Positions 60,807 through 64,000 of a stretch of DNA of 64,000 nt are shown one piece after another. The stretch is from assembly GCA_013214355.1 (NCBI GenBank), contig JABSSL010000004.1:124001-188000 (forward strand). Reading direction: 5' to 3'. The notes under the pieces were generated by a model. The model made no database searches, was not told where the DNA came from, and worked only from the letters and a program-made list of their open reading frames with translations. This DNA comes from Saprospiraceae bacterium. Lineage in GTDB: Bacteria; Bacteroidota; Bacteroidia; Chitinophagales; Saprospiraceae. How positions within the stretch are numbered: the first letter of the stretch is position 1; each line of letters opens with the position of its first letter. Both the position numbers and the translations under genes were made by a program.

Positions 60807-63566
60807 CTATTTCTTTTTACTCTTATTTAGTTTCTTGTCAATGCCCATGATTTTGAGCTCTAGGTAATCGTCGGCAGTTAGGTTTTCCATACCCATGCCT
60901 TTAATCTGGCGGATGAAAGCAGCAGAGATCCCGTGTATTTTGAATTCTACTACTTCCTCTAGGTTTAAATCTAGGCCCTCACTTCGGAGTGATTTTACGT
61001 AGTTACTGCTAACATTATGGATCGATGCATTCATTAGATCCTCCAAAGTTTCCTTCTTATAGCCCATCTCCCTCATTTCTTTAATGAAACGAGTATTGAC
61101 ATTATGGATCTTGGCATCTAGTACCTCTTCTGGACTTAGTGCTTCAAATCCGGCTGATCTTAATTCCTTTACGTATGAGGCACTTACATTGTGAATCTTT
61201 AGCTCCTTTAGATCCTCCAAGGAGAGATCAGTGAAGCCCACCGCTTTCATGTCAGCGGCAAATTGAGGATTGACATTATGTATTCTAGCATCTAAGACAT
61301 CCTCCGTAGTAAGATTCGTATAGCCCGCTTCTTGTAGCATGGCCACAAATTTGGCGTTGACATTATGTATCCTTAGGTTCATTAATTCCTCCATGGATAA
61401 ATTGTCAAAACCTAATTGCTTCATCTCCTGAGCGAAGGCCGGGGAAAGATTATGGATTTTAGCATCGGTAATCTCTTCCGCGCTCAGATTAGTGTATCCA
61501 GCTTTCTGCATCTCAGCTACATAAGCGGCATTGATCCCATGGATCTTCATGTCCAGTAATTCCTCTAGTGAAAGATTGTCGAAGCCCAGCTTTTTCATTT
61601 CTGCTGCAAACTCAGGGGAGAGGTTGTGGATTTTGGCATTAGTTATCTCTTCTGGACTTAGATTTGAATAGCCAGCCTTTTTCAGTTGATCAACATATTC
61701 AGCACTAATTCCATGGATCTTTAGGTCTTCCAGTTCCTCTAACGTAAGCTCCTTGAATCCGATTTCTTGCATATCACTAGCGAACTCGGTTGACACATTG
61801 TGGATCTTAGCATCTGTTACTTCCTCCGCACTGAGATTGGAGTAGCCCGCTTTTTTCAGTTGTTCCACAAAGTCTTTGTCCACATTGTGAATCTTTAATT
61901 CCAGCAGTTCCTCAAAGTCCAGATCGTTGAAACCAAGCGACTTCATATCAGCAGCAAATTCAGCGGTGATATTGTGAATCTTGGCATCCTCGAATTCTTC
62001 CAGGCTAAGGTTCTTAAAGCCCAATGCTTGGATCGAACGAATAAAGTCGGGATTAACATCATGAATGCTTAGGTCCACCAGTTGTTCCAGATCTAGATCA
62101 GCAAAGCCTAGTTGCTTGTACCCTTCCAAGTTTTCTTTCAAGGTAGCTAGAATGGGAAGATGGTGTCCGATGTCCTCCAGATCATCTTGATCCTTTGGCG
62201 TTAATCCCTCTTGCTTCAAATAGGCCCAGTATTCTTGGTCAATATTGGCCAGCGTGAAACCAAATAGAACTTCATCTGATACCTTACTATATCCTTCCTG
62301 CTTGATGAGCTGACGGAAGGATTCATTGGGGGCAAAAGTGAAACGACCCAGGCCTTCTCCGTCTTCAAACTTACCCTTAAAATTGATCGTCCCAGCAGCT
62401 CTTTCTAAGGCGAAAGTACCTTCTTGATCAACAGGTAAGTTGGGGAAATCGGAGGAGGGATAACACTTAGTGGTGACCCACCAATTGTTCCGACGGTGGT
62501 CGGAAAGATCATACTTGATGCAGATTTCATCTCCTTCAGTAATTGATGACCAGATCCCTTTGCCGGGAAATATCCGGTTTTCTTTCTCTGAAGTTTCTGC
62601 TAGTTTGTCGGTATTTTTTGCAGTAGCCAGAGTGGGGTTGAAAAAAACAGTCGATAGCCCAAATAAAGCCAGTACACAGAGGTACTTCCAACTTGAGCTG
62701 AGTGATGATTTCTTAATGTTCATCATGCTGATGCGTTGTTTTAGGGTGGATTGATTATAGTTGTTGGAAGGCCCCAGTGGGTGATAGGGTACAGCGACCT
62801 TCAACAAGTTCATTTGATAGGATTCCCGATCCACACCTTTGGCTAGCATCTGTTCGTCCGTAAGAAATTCCAAGTTGTCTTCTACCGTTTTGCGAAGCAT
62901 CCAAGCAAATGGATTAAACCATTGTATCACAACGAGAATTTCTGCTAGTAAGATATCAAAACTGTGTCCCTGCTCAACGTGGGTTCGCTCGTGCTCTAAT
63001 ATTTGGCTGTAAGTGTCCCAATCGTATAAAGTTGGATTGATGAATATACAGTTGGCGAAAGAGAATGGAGCTTTATCGTTATCCAGTTCCACAATCCGGA
63101 TTTTTCCATCCTGAATGTGCGAACTCCGTAGAATCTGATAAAGAATGGACACGACCTGAATCAACAAGTTAATGCCCATTATGGCAACGCCGACCAAATA
63201 GGTTAGAAACAGGATAGACCAAATGGATAAACTACTTTTCTTTTTAACAGTTGCGGGTGGAGTAGGAGTGGAGGGAATCACCTTCGTGGGTTGGTTGATC
63301 TCTGTTTTTGTGTCCAGTTGATCAATCTCTGTAGACTGGACCGGGGTCCGCTCTACCATAGCGATTGGTTTTTCAGCGGGTGGCGTAGCTGTTTTCCAAG
63401 ACCAATTAGCTGGAATAGGAATGAGTGGTAGCAAGAAGGCGAATAAAATGGAGCCAACGAGCACCATTCGATTAAGCTTAAAGAAAGTTTCCTTTTTTAA
63501 GAGCAACCGATAGGCTACGTACAGTAAGCTGGTAAGTATCGCGGTGTGTAAGAGATAGGGGATCAT
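60807..63566 (-). CDS. BlaR1-like M56 metallopeptidase with long 29-residue repeat tail
   Basis: The 919-residue protein has N-terminal TM helices. The zinc site HERTH (His192, Glu193, His196) lies in the M56 segment QILEHERTHVEQGH, and DNLEFLTDEQML follows, with candidate third-ligand acidic residues. A further TM lies about 292-312, and an extracytoplasmic domain about 330-470. From about 480 to 908 there are roughly 14 tandem 29-residue repeats built on KIHNV...F...MK..GF..LSLEEL. Units alternate between a YV..LKKAGY form and an F...MK.LGF form. No penicillin-binding domain is seen, so the signal sensed is not clearly beta-lactam. It overlaps blaI by 4 bases (ATGA) and should cleave or trigger loss of the BlaI-like repressor. 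Confidence 0.9.
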   Translation of the reverse strand: MIPYLLHTAILTSLLYVAYRLLLKKETFFKLNRMVLVGSILFAFLLPLIPIPANWSWKTATPPAEKPIAMVERTPVQSTEIDQLDTKTEINQPTKVIPSTPTPPATVKKKSSLSIWSILFLTYLVGVAIMGINLLIQVVSILYQILRSSHIQDGKIRIVELDNDKAPFSFANCIFINPTLYDWDTYSQILEHERTHVEQGHSFDILLAEILVVIQWFNPFAWMLRKTVEDNLEFLTDEQMLAKGVDRESYQMNLLKVAVPYHPLGPSNNYNQSTLKQRISMMNIKKSSLSSSWKYLCVLALFGLSTVFFNPTLATAKNTDKLAETSEKENRIFPGKGIWSSITEGDEICIKYDLSDHRRNNWWVTTKCYPSSDFPNLPVDQEGTFALERAAGTINFKGKFEDGEGLGRFTFAPNESFRQLIKQEGYSKVSDEVLFGFTLANIDQEYWAYLKQEGLTPKDQDDLEDIGHHLPILATLKENLEGYKQLGFADLDLEQLVDLSIHDVNPDFIRSIQALGFKNLSLEEFEDAKIHNITAEFAADMKSLGFNDLDFEELLELKIHNVDKDFVEQLKKAGYSNLSAEEVTDAKIHNVSTEFASDMQEIGFKELTLEELEDLKIHGISAEYVDQLKKAGYSNLSPEEITNAKIHNLSPEFAAEMKKLGFDNLSLEELLDMKIHGINAAYVAEMQKAGYTNLSAEEITDAKIHNLSPAFAQEMKQLGFDNLSMEELMNLRIHNVNAKFVAMLQEAGYTNLTTEDVLDARIHNVNPQFAADMKAVGFTDLSLEDLKELKIHNVSASYVKELRSAGFEALSPEEVLDAKIHNVNTRFIKEMREMGYKKETLEDLMNASIHNVSSNYVKSLRSEGLDLNLEEVVEFKIHGISAAFIRQIKGMGMENLTADDYLELKIMGIDKKLNKSKKK
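60843..62135 (-). repeat. Tandem 87-bp coding repeats in the M56 gene
   Basis: The DNA behind residues about 478-908 is a run of imperfect 87-bp units (29 codons). Fifteen IH(N/G/D/M)-type motifs mark the units; paired units give a 174-bp super-repeat. Divergence between copies is clear, so this is an old protein repeat rather than a recent DNA amplification. Confidence 0.8.
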
Positions 63567-63946
63567 GCTTTTTTGTTTTTGATCATATTGATGATTTCTT
63601 CCAGGTCATCAGTACTGATCTTTTCTTCCTTAGCGAAGTAGGTGACCATCTTTCGGTAAGAGTTGTCGAAGTATTTGTCTAACACGTCCCCCAAAGCCTC
63701 CTTTTGATAGGTGTCTTTAGAGATGAGTGCATAAAACTGATGGGAGTTTCCAAACGACTTATGGTCCACAAATTTCTTCTTCTCGAGAATACGTATAATA
63801 GTTGAGACCGTATTGTAATGTGGTTTGGGGTCTGGGAAATGCTCGATGATCTCTTTCACAAAGGCCGGACCATGCTCCCAGAGGATCTGCATGATCTGCT
63901 CCTCACGTTTAGCTAATTTTTGCATGATGTTGGTATTTTGATACAA
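63563..63946 (-). CDS. BlaI/MecI/CopY-family transcriptional repressor
   Basis: The 127-residue protein has the BlaI winged helix: LAKREEQIMQILWEHGPAFVKEIIEHF, then PHYNTVSTIIRILEKKKFVDHK. The C-terminal dimerisation helices are ALGDVLDKYFDNSYRKMVTYF. It starts at 63946 and overlaps the M56 gene by 4 bases, the usual repressor-sensor operon. Two or more AT-rich operator-like palindromes lie just upstream. It should be inactivated by the M56 protein after a cell-envelope signal. Confidence 0.93.
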   Translation of the reverse strand: MYQNTNIMQKLAKREEQIMQILWEHGPAFVKEIIEHFPDPKPHYNTVSTIIRILEKKKFVDHKSFGNSHQFYALISKDTYQKEALGDVLDKYFDNSYRKMVTYFAKEEKISTDDLEEIINMIKNKKA

Positions 63947-63953
63947 GTATATT

Positions 63954-63984
63954 ACTAATTGATTAGTTTGTCAACTATTTAGTT
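63954..63984 (-). promoter_or_regulatory. blaI promoter with two operator-like palindromes
   Basis: ACTAAT-TG-ATTAGT (63954-63967) and AACTA-TT-TAGTT (63973-63984) are imperfect or short palindromes with the BlaI-type TACTA/ACTA core. Read leftward, TTGACA is followed after 17 bases by TATACTTG, close to both a sigma-70-like box and TAnnTTTG. The operators overlap this promoter. Confidence 0.6.
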
Positions 63985-64000
63985 AGTTTTTCTACTAATT

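Noticed and set aside
60843-62135. Tandem 87-bp repeats as a possible CRISPR or satellite
   Set aside because: Units are in frame, diverged and protein-conserved, with no spacers; they encode protein repeats.
1-64000. rRNA, tRNA, IS elements or prophage genes
   Set aside because: No conserved rRNA or tRNA cores, transposase motifs, att-like repeats or phage structural genes were seen. The amidase-like domain is part of a chromosomal operon and not a phage module.

Overview
The window looks like chromosomal DNA of a marine or activated-sludge member of Bacteroidota, most likely class Saprospiria (Lewinella/Haliscomenobacter-like). The support is: Bacteroidota-type -7 boxes (TAnnTTTG) in front of several genes, type IX secretion (T9SS) sorting domains, PorV-like and DUF6089 barrels, a TonB receptor with a carboxypeptidase-regulatory N-domain, DUF4856/imelysin lipoproteins, a CarB of about 940 residues, and an M56 protein with a long 29-residue repeat tail. 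GC content is moderate. I saw no rRNA, tRNA, CRISPR array, insertion sequence or phage structural gene. The placement is inference from gene content only.

Layout. 1-3.6 kb: leftward probable iron-related cluster (DUF4856 lipoprotein, imelysin-like lipoprotein, HTTM membrane protein cut by the window edge) with a palindrome-bearing promoter, a tiny ORF and a hairpin in its leader. 3.9-5.8 kb: two secreted proteins. 6-7.4 kb: rhomboid protease and DinB-like protein. 8.2-11.2 kb: PadR regulator plus FtsX-type ABC permease. 11.3-14.8 kb: Fpg/Nei-like glycosylase without zinc-finger cysteines, VOC protein, Crp/Fnr regulator, crotonase-family protein. 14.9-17.7 kb: carB with a structured leader.

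18-25.2 kb holds the most interesting locus: a tightly spaced leftward three-gene operon. It encodes an EAD11-iSTAND protein, a MoxR-type AAA+ ATPase, and a giant three-TM protein. The giant protein has a PKD domain and a vWA-like domain, followed by a predicted periplasmic tail with a degenerate phage-type amidase, two cysteine-paired SH3b-like repeats and helical repeats. The architecture recalls MoxR/vWA NTP-dependent conflict systems, here apparently wired across the inner membrane to peptidoglycan.

27-36 kb: a three-gene outer-membrane/secretion cassette (TonB receptor, 1360-residue secreted protein with a FlgD/T9SS-like C-terminus, PorV/PorQ-like barrel). 36.2-39 kb: greA, a HIT protein, a DUF6089 barrel and an NTF2-like protein. 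39-45.5 kb: an RND efflux system (TolC, adaptor, pump) with its TetR regulator and strong palindromic operators. 45.6-50 kb: membrane-anchored protein, S41 protease, GIN-domain protein and a 2OG-Fe(II) oxygenase. 50-57.8 kb: PhoD phosphatase, MFS transporter, MscL, aconitase, glutamate 5-kinase. 57.8-64 kb: an OmpA/PD40 lipoprotein whose last part is displaced by a frameshift, then a BlaI/BlaR1-type pair whose M56 member carries a long 29-residue tandem repeat.

Functions come from motifs read by eye and remembered family features. No database search was run.
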